64,000 nucleotides of DNA from Streptomyces sp. WM6386 (lineage in GTDB: Bacteria > Actinomycetota > Actinomycetes > Streptomycetales > Streptomycetaceae): the NCBI RefSeq assembly GCF_000972385.1, contig NZ_JXTE01000049.1, positions 1-64,000 of the forward strand, given 5' to 3'. Position 1 is the first letter of the stretch; the number at the start of each line of letters is the position of its first letter. This document shows, piece after piece, positions 16,782-27,767 of this stretch. A program made the position numbers and the translations under genes. The notes under the pieces were generated by a model, which searched no databases, was not told the origin of the DNA, and saw nothing but the letters and a program-made list of their open reading frames with translations.

Positions 16782-17299
16782 CCGAGCTTCTCGATCGCCT
16801 CCGTCAGCCAGGCGTGCTCCGCCGCTCCGGTGGCTCGCGCGACCCGCAGCATCCCCGCCCGGAACAGGTCGTCCGTCTCCTCCGCGCGGACCGGCTCGCC
16901 ACCGTCGTAGAAGAAGCTCGTGGGCGCGTTCAGGAAGTCCAGGCGGCGGCGCAGCACCTCGGCCTGTTCGCGGCGGTCCGGCAGGTGTCGTAGGAACGAC
17001 AGGACCGAGTTGAAGCGGACCTGGTCGGTGATCTCGGCCTGCTTGGGATGGCGCAGGCGCTCCAGCAGGTCCTCGCGGCCCTCGTCGGTCAGGGAGAGCA
17101 TGCGGCGCGGGGCCGCGCTCGTGCCCGGCTCCTCGTGCTGGTCGAGCTTGCCGGCCTTGATGAGGCGCGTGATCGCCGGGTAGAGGGCGCCGTCGCTGAC
17201 CGGGCGGACATGGCCGCTGAGCGCCTTGATGCGCTCCTTCAACTCGTAGCCGTGCAGCGGCTCTTCGGCCAGGAAGCCCAGGATCGACAGCTCCAGCAC
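16769..17299 (-). CDS. PadR-family transcriptional regulator
   Basis: The protein is 176 residues from the GTG behind AAGGAGG seven bases away; a longer frame to 17386 would cross the operator and is rejected. The winged helix (ILGFLAEEPLHGYELKERI, GALYPAITRLIKAGKLDQ, YxLTDEGR-like MLSLTDEGRED) is followed by a C-terminal dimerisation helix region typical of long PadR proteins. PadR proteins are ligand-responsive repressors, often of adjacent transporters. It is divergent from a MATE transporter across a large palindrome, so it is the probable repressor of that gene and of itself. Confidence 0.92.
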   Translation of the reverse strand: MLELSILGFLAEEPLHGYELKERIKALSGHVRPVSDGALYPAITRLIKAGKLDQHEEPGTSAAPRRMLSLTDEGREDLLERLRHPKQAEITDQVRFNSVLSFLRHLPDRREQAEVLRRRLDFLNAPTSFFYDGGEPVRAEETDDLFRAGMLRVARATGAAEHAWLTEAIEKLGQPS

Positions 17300-17336
17300 C
17301 GTGGTTCCTCCTTGCGGGTGTCGTGACGCCATGCTA

Positions 17337-17379
17337 CCTCTTATCGAGCTATCTCGTTTCGAGGTAGCTCGATAAGAGG
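17337..17379. promoter_or_regulatory. 43-bp palindromic operator between padR-type gene and MATE gene
   Basis: Perfect 15-base arms CCTCTTATCGAGCTA (17337-17351) and TAGCTCGATAAGAGG (17365-17379) surround a second inverted repeat CTCG-TTT-CGAG (17353-17363). The right arm runs into AGAGGGG, the ribosome site of the MATE gene, so a bound PadR dimer pair would block both directions. Confidence 0.75.
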
Positions 17380-17388
17380 GGTCCACAG

Positions 17389-18684
17389 GTGCACACTCAT
17401 CGCAAGCAGCTCATCGCCCTCGCCCACCCCGTCTACTTCTCGCTCCTCGCCTCCGTCGCCGCCGGGATCATCAACACCGTCTGGGTCTCCCGGCTCGGCG
17501 GTCCGGCCGTGGCCGCCGTCGCGGTGGCGACCAACACCGAGAACGTGCTGCTCGGCCTCGCCCTGGTCTTCGGCTCCGGTACGACGGTGCTGGTCGCGCA
17601 CGCCCGGGGCGCGCGGGATCCGGGGGCCGTGCGGGCGGCCGTGCGCGGGGGCTGGGCGGTGTTCGGGGCGATCACGCCGCTGGTGGTGGCGGGTGGGTTC
17701 CTGCTGCGGGAACCGCTGGCCCGGCTGGTCCTCGGAGGGGGCGAGGCACTGCCGCTGGCGGTCGGGTACTTCGCCGTCTCGATGCCGGGCATCGCCGTGT
17801 TCTTCGCCCAGCAGCTGGTCGACGGGATCCTCAAGGGCGCGGGGGACACGAGGACCCCGATGCGGCTGGCGCTGCTCGCAGGCGGGCTGATCCTGGTCTG
17901 CGACCCGTTCCTCATCCACCTCTACGGCGTCCGGGGCGCCGCCGCCTCGACGGTGCTGTGCCGGGGCGTGGCCCTGGGGGCGGGCCTGGTGGCACTGCGG
18001 CGGAACGCGCTGCTGCGCACCGCCGCCGGACCCGGGGTGGCCTTCCGGAGGACGCTGCGCACGGGGCTGCCCATGGCCGCCGACTTCACCGTGCGGCAGG
18101 GCGGGGCGCTGGTCCTGGTCGCGATCGTGGCGCGGCTGGGGGTGACGGCGGTGGCCGGGTACTCGATCGCGTACAAGGTCATGTACGTGGCCACCATGGG
18201 CTTCTACGCGGTACGCCAGGCCGCCTCCATCCACACCGCGCATCTGCTGGGCGCCGGGAGGGACGCGCGGCGGGCGATCGGGCGGCAGGCCGTGCTGGTC
18301 TCAGGAGGGTTCGCGCTGGGGGCCGCCCTTCTGCTGGCTCTGACCGCCCCCTGGATCATGGCCGCCTTCGGCGCCGGACCCGGCGTCGCCCACGACGGAG
18401 TGCTCTTCCTGCGCTGTGTCGGGCCCTATCTGCTGCTGATGGCCTGCTTCATCGCGCTCGGCGGGGTCTTCGAGGGCAGCGGAGGAGCGCCGGCCCTGCT
18501 GCGGGTGACGCTGCTCGGCACGGCGGTCCAACTGCCCCTGGCGTACGGGCTGTCGGGGCTGGGGCTGCCTGGTGTGTGCCTGGCGCTCGCGCTGTCCATG
18601 GCGCTCCAGTGCGCGGCGGTCGCCCTGCTCGCGGCCCGGCGTCAGGAGGAGACCGAGGTCCTGGTGGCGCCGGCTTCGGTCTGA
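17389..18684 (+). CDS. MATE-family multidrug/organic cation efflux transporter
   Basis: The 431-residue membrane protein has about twelve hydrophobic helices in two repeats. The start HPVYFSLLASVAAGIINTVWVSRLGG and the later LRTGLPMAADFTVRQGG are equivalent MATE repeat signatures. The family exports drugs or metabolites with H+ or Na+ antiport. GTG start lies eight bases after AGAGGGG, part of the palindromic operator, so expression is probably controlled by the divergent PadR regulator. Confidence 0.9.
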   Translation: MHTHRKQLIALAHPVYFSLLASVAAGIINTVWVSRLGGPAVAAVAVATNTENVLLGLALVFGSGTTVLVAHARGARDPGAVRAAVRGGWAVFGAITPLVVAGGFLLREPLARLVLGGGEALPLAVGYFAVSMPGIAVFFAQQLVDGILKGAGDTRTPMRLALLAGGLILVCDPFLIHLYGVRGAAASTVLCRGVALGAGLVALRRNALLRTAAGPGVAFRRTLRTGLPMAADFTVRQGGALVLVAIVARLGVTAVAGYSIAYKVMYVATMGFYAVRQAASIHTAHLLGAGRDARRAIGRQAVLVSGGFALGAALLLALTAPWIMAAFGAGPGVAHDGVLFLRCVGPYLLLMACFIALGGVFEGSGGAPALLRVTLLGTAVQLPLAYGLSGLGLPGVCLALALSMALQCAAVALLAARRQEETEVLVAPASV

Positions 18685-18847
18685 GGGGCGGCGATGTCCC
18701 GGGCCGGGGCGGTGGCGTCGAACGCCATGGCCGCAGGGCATCGCGGGGTGTGGTGGCGATCGACGGGCCATCGCGTCCGAGCGGGGGGATGCGCCGGGCG
18801 CGGGAGCCCCGCTCCGAAGCGGTCGGCGTCAGGAGGAGACCGGGGTC
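18637..18847 (+). repeat. Pair of 24-bp direct repeats around the MATE 3' end
   Basis: CGGCGTCAGGAGGAGACC plus six further bases occurs at 18637-18660 (in the MATE coding end) and 18824-18847 (spanning the 3' end of the convergent glycosyltransferase gene), with one mismatch in 24. Flanks differ. The 18685-18828 spacer holds no other feature that I can see. Confidence 0.6.
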
Positions 18848-20067
18848 TCCTCGGTGGTGAGCGTGGGCTGAGTGGGCAGCGGCGTCTCGGCCTCGGGCGA
18901 GGCCGTCGAGCGCCACAACTGCACGGCCGCGAGGACGGCCGCCACGACCAGCAGGCCGTTGCGGATGAACAGCAGGGTGACGCCGAGGCCGTCGCTGGCG
19001 ACGACGTTGCCGAAGTAGATCGGGAACTCCAGCACCGTCACGAAGGACGCCACCAGCACGATCAGGGCGGGCGCCCCCATCCGGCTCGCCCGGAAGCACA
19101 GGCACACGGCCGCGAGACCGATCAGCCACACCATGTACTGCGGGCTGATCACCCGGCTGGTCGTGGTGAACATCAGCACCGCCACGAAGGCCGCGTCGGC
19201 CGCGGTGTGCGCCTCGAACCGGGTGGCCGTCAGCCGCCACAGCAGCAGCCAGCCGAAGGCGAGACCGGTCAGGGCCAGGGCGGCCGTGCTGACGACGTTG
19301 ACCCAGGGGCCGAGGAATTCGACCGAACCGTAGTTGAGCAGCACCTGGCCGTCCCAGCCGTACTGCCGGGCCACATGGAAGACGAGGGAGCCCAGCGACT
19401 CCACCTCGGTGCCCCGGTCGGCCTGGAAGGTCAGGAAGGCGAAGGCGCCGGGCATGGCGACGGAGAACAGGGCCGCGAGGCCGGCCGCGGTGACCGCCGT
19501 CGCCATCCAGGTGCTCCGCCTGCGGACGGCGACCAGCAGCAGCGCCGGCCACACCTTGAGCATCGCCCCGAACCCCACGAGAACGCCCACCACGCGAGGG
19601 TGCCGGGCGCCCGCGAGCAGCGCGGCCACCGCGACGGCGGTGACCATCACGTCGTAGCGGGCGTAGACGGTCGGCCCGAGCAGCGGTACGCCCACCACCC
19701 ACACCCAGGCGCCGCGCAGCGAGCGACCGGGGCGCAGGCCCGCGTACAGGAGCAGGGAGAAGGCGACCAGGTCGGCGAGGAAGGCGAGGACGAAGAACGC
19801 CGTCGCGTACGGGAGGAAGGGCAGCAGAGCGGGGGAGAGGATCGCGAGCGCGGCGGCCGGCGGGTACTGCCAGGTGACGTCGTCCAGCGGGAACGTTCCG
19901 GTGCGCAGGACGTCGTACCAGCCCTGGTAGATCACGGAGACATCGCTGGTGACGTCCGGGCCGGGGAAGACGAACACCTTGAGCACGAACAGGAGCAGCA
20001 GCAGCCGCGTCAGCCCCCAGGTCACCAGCAGTCCGGCCGGAGACCGCCTCGCACTCGCCATGTCCAC
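18829..20067 (-). CDS. Polytopic glycosyltransferase family 87 protein
   Basis: The 412-residue protein has ten or more hydrophobic helices and the GT-C layout: an early acidic loop (GPDVTSDVSVIYQGW, then FPLDDVTWQYPP) after the first helix, GAMLKVWP midway, and a final positively shared helix pair. GT87 enzymes use polyprenyl-phosphate mannose or related donors to build cell-envelope glycans such as phosphatidylinositol mannosides. GTG at 20067 follows AGGGG by five bases. It is divergent from the PimB-like gene, which supports a shared envelope glycolipid role. Confidence 0.82.
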   Translation of the reverse strand: MDMASARRSPAGLLVTWGLTRLLLLLFVLKVFVFPGPDVTSDVSVIYQGWYDVLRTGTFPLDDVTWQYPPAAALAILSPALLPFLPYATAFFVLAFLADLVAFSLLLYAGLRPGRSLRGAWVWVVGVPLLGPTVYARYDVMVTAVAVAALLAGARHPRVVGVLVGFGAMLKVWPALLLVAVRRRSTWMATAVTAAGLAALFSVAMPGAFAFLTFQADRGTEVESLGSLVFHVARQYGWDGQVLLNYGSVEFLGPWVNVVSTAALALTGLAFGWLLLWRLTATRFEAHTAADAAFVAVLMFTTTSRVISPQYMVWLIGLAAVCLCFRASRMGAPALIVLVASFVTVLEFPIYFGNVVASDGLGVTLLFIRNGLLVVAAVLAAVQLWRSTASPEAETPLPTQPTLTTEETPVSS

Positions 20068-20225
20068 CGGAGCCCCTGTTCGCCCGTTGCCGTTCCTGAG
20101 GTTGCCACTCTTGAGATGGCCATGATGTCCCGTCCACCTGTGTGCTTGCCACCAACGCGGCCGGGCCGAGCTGTGGGCGGGCCGTGGAACAGGCTGGGCG
20201 GGTGCTTTGGATAGGGTCGGCGGCG

Positions 20226-21368
20226 ATGCACAAGACCCTGATCGTGACGAACGACTTCCCGCCCAGGCCGGGCGGTATCCAGGCCTTCCTGCACAACATG
20301 GCGCTGCGGCTCGACCCGGAACGGCTCGTCGTCCACGCGTCCACCTGGAAGCGCGGCCGCGAGGGCGCCGAGGCTACGGCCGCCTTCGACGCCGAGCAGC
20401 CCTTCACCGTCGTACGCGACCGTACGACGATGCTCCTGCCGACGCCCGCGGCCACGCGTACGGCCGTCGGACTGCTGCGGGAGCACGGCTGTACGTCGGT
20501 GTGGTTCGGGGCGGCCGCGCCGCTCGGGCTGATGGCGCCCGCGCTCAGGAAGGCCGGGGCCGAGCGGCTGGTGGCCACGACCCACGGGCACGAGGCGGGG
20601 TGGGCCCAGCTGCCCGCCGCGCGGCAGCTGCTGCGCCGGATCGGGGAGGGCACGGACACGATCACCTACCTCGGCGAGTACACGCGCTCACGGATCGCCG
20701 GGGCGCTGACGCCCGCGGCGGCCTCGCGGATGGTGCAGCTGCCGCCGGGGGTGGACGAGAAGACCTTCCATCCGGGGTCGGGGGGCGATGCCGTGCGGGC
20801 CCGGCTCGGGCTGGCCGACCGGCCGGTGGTGGTGTGTGTCTCGCGGCTCGTGCCGCGCAAGGGGCAGGACACGCTGATCCTGGCGATGCCGCGGATCCTC
20901 GCCGCCGAGCCGGACGCGGTGCTGCTGATCGTCGGCGGGGGGCCGTACGAGAAGGAGCTGCGCAAGCTGGCCCACGAGACCCGGGTCGCCGACTCCGTCC
21001 GCTTCACCGGCGCCGTGCCCTGGTCCGAGCTGCCCGCGCACTTCGGTGCCGGGGACGTCTTCGCCATGCCCTGCCGGACCCGTCGGGGCGGGCTGGACGT
21101 CGAGGGGCTGGGGATCGTGTACCTGGAGGCGTCGGCGACGGGGCTGCCGGTGGTGGCGGGGGACTCGGGCGGTGCCCCGGACGCCGTACTGGACGGCGAG
21201 ACCGGCTGGGTGGTGCGGGGCGGCTCGGTGGAGGAGACGGCCGAGCGCATCGTCGTCCTCCTCGCGGACGCGGAACTGCGGAGCCGGATGGGGGAGCGGG
21301 GGCGGGAGTGGGTCGAGGAGAAGTGGCGATGGGATCTGTTGGCGGAAAAGTTGAAGACGTTGCTATAG
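20226..21368 (+). CDS. pimB: GT4 glycosyltransferase, PimB-like phosphatidylinositol mannosyltransferase
   Basis: The 380-residue GT-B protein begins MHKTLIVTNDFPPRPGGIQ, as mycobacterial PimB does, and continues with VWFGAAAPLGLMAPALRKAG, THGHEAGWAQLP, LVPRKGQDTLI and FAMPCRTRRGGLDVEGLGIVYLEA. The last holds the nucleotide-sugar-binding acidic pair. PimB adds the second mannose to phosphatidyl-myo-inositol monomannoside using GDP-mannose at the cytoplasmic face. No ribosome site is seen; TAGGGT nine bases upstream of the ATG suggests a leaderless transcript. The cholesterol oxidase gene follows after 32 bases. Confidence 0.88.
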   Translation: MHKTLIVTNDFPPRPGGIQAFLHNMALRLDPERLVVHASTWKRGREGAEATAAFDAEQPFTVVRDRTTMLLPTPAATRTAVGLLREHGCTSVWFGAAAPLGLMAPALRKAGAERLVATTHGHEAGWAQLPAARQLLRRIGEGTDTITYLGEYTRSRIAGALTPAAASRMVQLPPGVDEKTFHPGSGGDAVRARLGLADRPVVVCVSRLVPRKGQDTLILAMPRILAAEPDAVLLIVGGGPYEKELRKLAHETRVADSVRFTGAVPWSELPAHFGAGDVFAMPCRTRRGGLDVEGLGIVYLEASATGLPVVAGDSGGAPDAVLDGETGWVVRGGSVEETAERIVVLLADAELRSRMGERGREWVEEKWRWDLLAEKLKTLL

Positions 21369-21382
21369 CCGGAAGCGGATAA

Positions 21383-23038
<1,656 letters not shown>

Positions 23039-23057
23039 CGCTCTTTCGGAGGGCCTG

Positions 23058-24854
23058 CTACTTCTGGTAGATCGCCTCGACCTCGTCCGCGTAATCCTTC
23101 GCCACCACGTTGCGCTTGAGCTTCAGGGACGGCGTCAGGTGGCCCGAGTCCTCCGTGAACTGGGAGGAGAGAATGCGGAACTTCCGCACCGATTCCGCTT
23201 TCGACACCGCGGCGTTGCCGTCGTCGATCGCGGCCTGGATCGCCGCGTTCAGATCCGGGTCGTCGACCAGCGACGCCGCGGTGACACCCGCCGGCTTGCC
23301 GTGCTCGGCCGCCCAGCGGCCCAGGAACTCCTCGTCGATGGTGATCAGCGCGCCCACGAACGGCCGCCCGTCGCCCACCACCATGCACTCCGCGACCAGC
23401 GCGTGGGCGCGGATGCGGTCCTCGATCACGGCCGGGGCGACGTTCTTGCCGCCCGCGGTGACGATGATCTCCTTCTTGCGGCCGGTGATCCTGAGGTAGC
23501 CGTCCTCGTCGAGGGTGCCGATGTCACCGGTGTGGAACCAGCCGTCGGCCAGGGCCTCCTCGGTGGCGCCCGGGTTGTTCCAGTAGCCCGTGAACAGGTG
23601 CTCGCCGTGCAGCAGGACCTCGCCGTCGTCCGCGATCCGGATCACCGAGCCGGGCAGCGGCTGGCCGACCGTGCCGATCTTCTGGCGGTCCCAGGGGTTG
23701 AAGGCGGTGGCCGCGCAGGACTCGGTCAGGCCGTAGCCCTCCAGGACCGTGAAGCCGATGCCGCGGAAGAAGTGACCGAGGCGCTCGCCGAGCGGGGCAC
23801 CGCCGGAGATGGCGAACTCGCCCTTGCCGCCCAGGACCGCGCGCAGCTTGCTGTAGACCAGCTTGTCGAAGGTCTTGTGCTTGATCTTCAGACCCAGCGA
23901 CGGGCCCGAGGGGGTGTCCAGCGCCTTGCTGTACGCGATCGCGGTGTCCGCGGCCTTGTCGAAGATCTTGCCCTTGCCGTCCGCCTGCGCCTTGGCCCGC
24001 GCCGAGTTGTAGACCTTCTCGAAGACGCGCGGAACGCCGAGGATCAGGGTCGGCCGGAAGGAGGCCAGCTCGTTGGTGAGGTCCTTGATGTCCGGGACGG
24101 TCCCCAGCTTGATCGGCGCCATCATCGGGGCGATCTGCACGAGCCGGCCGAAGACGTGCGCGAGCGGCAGGAAGAGCAGGACGGAGCACTCGCCGGTGCG
24201 GAAGAGCGGGCGCAGGCGCTCCACGATGTTCCCGCACTCCGCGAAGAAGCTGCGGTGGGTCAGCACACAGCCCTTGGGACGGCCGGTGGTGCCGGACGTG
24301 TAGACGATGGTCGCCGGGTCGTCGGCCTTGGCGAGCGAGCTGCGCTCCTCGACGGCGGCGTCGCTGATGTCCTTGCCGAGCCGGCCCAGCTCCTCCACGC
24401 CCCCGGCCTCGATCTGCCAGAGGTGCTTCAGGGCGGGCAGCCCGTCGCGCACCGACTCGACGGCGGCCACGTGGGAGTCCAGCTCGACGACGATGGCGGT
24501 GGCGCCCGAGTCGGAGAGGATCCACTGGACCTGCTCCGCCGAACTGGTCTCGTACACCGGCACGGTGATCGCGCCCGCGCACCAGATGGCGAAGTCGAGC
24601 ATCGTCCACTCGTAGCGGGTGCGCGACATCAGGCCGACCCGATCGCCGGGCTGGACGCCGGAGGCGATGAGGCCCTTGGCGGCGGCGTGGACCTCGGCCA
24701 GGAAGGTCGTGGCGGTCACGTCCTGCCAGACACCGCCCACCTTGCGGGCGATCACGGCGACGTCGGGATGCTGCGCGGCGTTTCTACGGACGATGTCCGT
24801 GAGATTGCCGTCCGCAGGGACCTCGTACAAAGCCGGAAGGCTGAACTCGCGCAA
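23058..24854 (-). CDS. Long-chain fatty-acid-CoA ligase (AMP-forming)
   Basis: The 598-residue adenylate-forming enzyme has the P-loop TIVYTSGTTGRPKGC, GYGLTESCA, and GWFHTGDIG...GRKKEIIVTAGGKNV, the A8 hinge region. The C-terminal subdomain and length match bacterial FadD15-like long-chain acyl-CoA synthetases. It activates fatty acids with ATP and CoA. The start is TTG at 24854, chosen because GAGGAG stands eight bases upstream. It is convergent with choA at 19 bases. Confidence 0.93.
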   Translation of the reverse strand: MREFSLPALYEVPADGNLTDIVRRNAAQHPDVAVIARKVGGVWQDVTATTFLAEVHAAAKGLIASGVQPGDRVGLMSRTRYEWTMLDFAIWCAGAITVPVYETSSAEQVQWILSDSGATAIVVELDSHVAAVESVRDGLPALKHLWQIEAGGVEELGRLGKDISDAAVEERSSLAKADDPATIVYTSGTTGRPKGCVLTHRSFFAECGNIVERLRPLFRTGECSVLLFLPLAHVFGRLVQIAPMMAPIKLGTVPDIKDLTNELASFRPTLILGVPRVFEKVYNSARAKAQADGKGKIFDKAADTAIAYSKALDTPSGPSLGLKIKHKTFDKLVYSKLRAVLGGKGEFAISGGAPLGERLGHFFRGIGFTVLEGYGLTESCAATAFNPWDRQKIGTVGQPLPGSVIRIADDGEVLLHGEHLFTGYWNNPGATEEALADGWFHTGDIGTLDEDGYLRITGRKKEIIVTAGGKNVAPAVIEDRIRAHALVAECMVVGDGRPFVGALITIDEEFLGRWAAEHGKPAGVTAASLVDDPDLNAAIQAAIDDGNAAVSKAESVRKFRILSSQFTEDSGHLTPSLKLKRNVVAKDYADEVEAIYQK

Positions 24855-25165
24855 GACTGCTGCTCCTCATAGGGCGCCGGCGCCACGACGTTGTGCGATG
24901 CGACGGTGCGGTCCAAGGCTCGGGCAGGTGCTCGGGATCTTCAGTGGTTGCACCACTTGTTGAAATCCTGAGCACGACTGGACTGCCCGGACGTTACCCG
25001 CCGGTATGGCGTCTCCGACAGGGGGGTCCGGCGAGATGTTCGCTGCGTCACACAGATTGGTGCTTCTTTTCGCGCACAGTAGTCCACCCATCTGATGACT
25101 AGCCAGTAACCGCAGGCCCCATCGCCACTGTTCACGTATGCCGCACACGCCTACCCTTGATCGCC
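24855..25165. promoter_or_regulatory. Divergent intergenic region with a 15-bp palindrome
   Basis: This 311-base gap separates the acyl-CoA ligase from the phosphoesterase gene. AGTGGT-TGC-ACCACT (24943-24957) is a perfect inverted repeat about 90 bases upstream of the ligase start and is a candidate operator, possibly for a FadR/TetR-type lipid regulator. TACCCT (25152-25157), eight bases before the ATG at 25166, is a likely -10. No small gene is evident. Confidence 0.45.
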
Positions 25166-25963
25166 ATGGCACCCACACCGGCCGGTAACCGGAGGACACG
25201 CGTACATGTGGTCAGCGACGTGCACGGCAACGCCCGTGACCTGGCCAGAGCCGGCGAGGGCGCGGACGCCCTGATCTGTCTGGGTGACCTGGTCCTCTTC
25301 CTCGACTACGCCGACCACTCACGCGGCATCTTCCCCGACCTGTTCGGAGCGGAGAACGCCGACCGCATCGTCGAACTGCGCACCGCCCGCCGCTTCGAGG
25401 AGGCCCGCGAGTTCGGCGCCCGGCTGTGGGCCGGCATCGGCACCGACCGGGCGGCCGCGATCGAGAAGGCGGTACGCAAGCAGTACGCCGAGATGTTCGC
25501 GGCCTTCCCGACACCGACGTACGCCACCTACGGCAATGTCGACATGCCGCCCCTGTGGCCCGAATACGCCGGACCGGGCACCACCGTGCTGGACGGTGAG
25601 CGGGTGGAGATCGGGGGACGGGTGTTCGGGTTCGTGGGCGGCGGGCTCAGGACTCCGATGCGCACGCCGTACGAGATCAGCGACGAGGAGTACGCGGCGA
25701 AGATCGAGGCGGTCGTCGAGGTCGACGTGCTGTGCACGCACATCCCGCCCGAGGTGCCGGAGCTGGTCTACGACACCGTCGCGCGCCGCTTCGAGCGGGG
25801 CAGCCGGGCGCTGCTGGACGCCATCCGGCGCACCCGGCCCCGGTACGCCCTGTTCGGGCACGTCCACCAGCCGCTGGTGCGGCGGATGCGGATCGGCGCG
25901 ACCGAGTGCGTGAACGTGGGGCACTTCGCGGGGAGCGGCAGGCCCTGGGCCCTGGAATGGTGA
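25166..25963 (+). CDS. Metallophosphoesterase family protein
   Basis: The 265-residue protein carries the calcineurin-like blocks in order: VVSDVHGN (DxH), CLGDLVLF (GD), YGNVDMP (GNxD), CTHIPPE (H) and LFGHVHQPL (GHxH). These ligate a dinuclear metal centre. The substrate is unknown; related actinobacterial proteins act on nucleotides or phosphoproteins. The ATG at 25166 is preferred to a TTG three codons earlier, because TACCCT eight bases upstream suggests a leaderless mRNA. Confidence 0.88.
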   Translation: MAPTPAGNRRTRVHVVSDVHGNARDLARAGEGADALICLGDLVLFLDYADHSRGIFPDLFGAENADRIVELRTARRFEEAREFGARLWAGIGTDRAAAIEKAVRKQYAEMFAAFPTPTYATYGNVDMPPLWPEYAGPGTTVLDGERVEIGGRVFGFVGGGLRTPMRTPYEISDEEYAAKIEAVVEVDVLCTHIPPEVPELVYDTVARRFERGSRALLDAIRRTRPRYALFGHVHQPLVRRMRIGATECVNVGHFAGSGRPWALEW

Positions 25964-26067
25964 GTGGGCGGTGAAGTCGGGCGCTCACGTGCGCGGTAGC
26001 CTTCACGCTGCACACACGTGCGCAGCACGACCTGCCCTACCGGCCCGCATCTGGAGGAGCCACAGCG

Positions 26068-26511
26068 ATGGCGGAACACACCAGCTCGAGCATCACGATC
26101 GAGGCGGCACCGGCCGATGTCATGGGGGTGATCGCCGACTTCGCCCGCTACCCGGACTGGACCGGCGAGGTGAAGGAGGCGGAGGTCCTCGCGACCGACG
26201 CACAGGGGCGTGCCGAGCAGGTGCGGCTCGTCATGGACGCGGGGGCGATCAAGGACGACCAGGTCCTGGGGTACACGTGGACCGGTGAGAACGAGGTCTC
26301 CTGGACGCTGGTGAAGTCCCAGATGCTGCGGTCGCTGGACGGGTCGTACATCCTGAAGCCGGTGGGCAGCGGGTCGACCGAGGTCACCTATCTGCTGACG
26401 GTCGACGTCAAGATCCCGATGCTGGGGATGATCAAGCGCAAGGCCGAGAAGGTCATCATCGACCGTGCGCTGGCCGGGTTGAAGAAGCGGGTGGAGTCGG
26501 GGGCGAAGTAG
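26068..26511 (+). CDS. SRPBCC (START-like, cyclase/dehydrase) family protein
   Basis: The 147-residue helix-grip protein has SSSITIEAAPADVMGVIADFARYPDWTGEVKEAEVL at the front, LDGSYILKPVGSGSTEVTYLLTVDVKIPMLG in the middle and a basic C-terminal helix. It should bind a hydrophobic ligand in its cavity. A GGAGGAG ribosome site stands upstream of the ATG. The ArsA-like gene starts 20 bases later, so an operon is possible. The ligand is unknown. Confidence 0.85.
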   Translation: MAEHTSSSITIEAAPADVMGVIADFARYPDWTGEVKEAEVLATDAQGRAEQVRLVMDAGAIKDDQVLGYTWTGENEVSWTLVKSQMLRSLDGSYILKPVGSGSTEVTYLLTVDVKIPMLGMIKRKAEKVIIDRALAGLKKRVESGAK

Positions 26512-26531
26512 GGGGACTACCGTTCAGTCCC

Positions 26532-27710
26532 ATGCGCACCCTCCTGATCACCGGGCCTGGTGGTAGCGGTCGTACGACCGTTGCGGCCGCCACCGCTGTC
26601 GCCGCCGCTCTGTCCGGCGTTCGCACGCTCGTGCTGAGCGCCGATCGCACCGACAGCCTCGGCGCGGTGCTCGGAACGGCGACCGGGGCGACGCCCGTCC
26701 AGGTCCGTGAGGGGCTCACCGCCTGGCGGCCCGACGCCACCGCCGGGTTCCGGGACGACCTCGCCGCCTTCCAGCAGCGTGCCGCCAACGTTCTCGATCT
26801 TCTCGGCGCTTCCCGGCTGGACGCCGAGGAGGTCACCCCCCTCCCCGGCGCCGAGGAACTGACCCTGCTCCGCGCCCTGCGCGACGCGGCCCTCTCCGAG
26901 CGGCACGACCTGCTCGTGGTGGACCTTCCGCCCACACCGCAGGCGCTCGCGCTGCTCGCCCTGCCCGAGGAACTCCGCCGCTATCTGCGCCGTCTCCTGC
27001 CGCCCGAGCGGCAGGCGGCCCGTGCGCTGCGGCCCATGCTCGGACGGCTGGCCGGGGTGCCGATGCCCTCGGAGTGGCTGTACGAGACCGCCGCTCGGTG
27101 GGACATGGAGCTGGCCGCGGTCGAGGCGGTCGTCACGGACCGCAACACCGTCGTACGGCTGGTCGCCGAGCCCGGCCCGGCCGGCGCCGACGCCGTGCGC
27201 TCCGCCGGTCTCGCCCTCGCCCTGCGCGGTCTGCGCCCCGACGTCCTGGTGGCCAACCGGGTCCTGCCCGAGCAGGCGCACGACACCTGGCTCGCCGGTC
27301 CCGCCGCCCAGCAGCGCAAAGCGCTGGAGGAGTGGCAGGAGACGTACGACGTACGACCGGTCCGCCACCTCGGTCACGACCCGCGCGGCACCGACGACCT
27401 CGCCGCCCTCACCGCCCCCGGTGTCGAGGAGGCCACCTCCGCCGTCGAGTGGTCCGTCGCCGACCGGCTCGCCGACGACGGTGTCAGCCGGGTCTTCGTA
27501 TGGCACATCCCGCTCCCCGGCGCGATACGCGACGAGCTCGACCTCATCCGGCGCGGCGACGAAATCGTGGTCACCGCCGGGCAGTTCCGCCGTATCGTGC
27601 CCCTTCCCTCCGCCCTGCGTCGCTGCACCGTCGCCGGTGCCGCCCTGCGCGACGGGGAGCTGTGCATCCGGTTCGCGCCGGACCCGGACCTCTGGCCGGA
27701 GACACGGTGA
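26532..27710 (+). CDS. ArsA/ParA-like protein with altered deviant Walker A
   Basis: The 392-residue protein resembles ArsA/GET3 ATPases in length and layout. DLLVVDLPPTPQALALLALPEELRRYL is the Walker B/switch region, and VLVANRVLP is the base-recognition strand. The deviant P-loop GKGGxGKT is replaced by GPGGSGRT (residues 8-15), so both the signature and the catalytic lysines are lost (Pro9, Arg14). It may bind nucleotide without hydrolysis. TACCGT eight bases upstream of the ATG and a GGGACT/AGTCCC hairpin suggest a leaderless start. No arsenite or tail-anchor partner is nearby. Confidence 0.8.
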   Translation: MRTLLITGPGGSGRTTVAAATAVAAALSGVRTLVLSADRTDSLGAVLGTATGATPVQVREGLTAWRPDATAGFRDDLAAFQQRAANVLDLLGASRLDAEEVTPLPGAEELTLLRALRDAALSERHDLLVVDLPPTPQALALLALPEELRRYLRRLLPPERQAARALRPMLGRLAGVPMPSEWLYETAARWDMELAAVEAVVTDRNTVVRLVAEPGPAGADAVRSAGLALALRGLRPDVLVANRVLPEQAHDTWLAGPAAQQRKALEEWQETYDVRPVRHLGHDPRGTDDLAALTAPGVEEATSAVEWSVADRLADDGVSRVFVWHIPLPGAIRDELDLIRRGDEIVVTAGQFRRIVPLPSALRRCTVAGAALRDGELCIRFAPDPDLWPETR

Positions 27711-27767
27711 ACGTGGTACGCCCATTCGGGTAACGTCGTAGGGACGAACCGCAGTCAGGAGTCCGTC

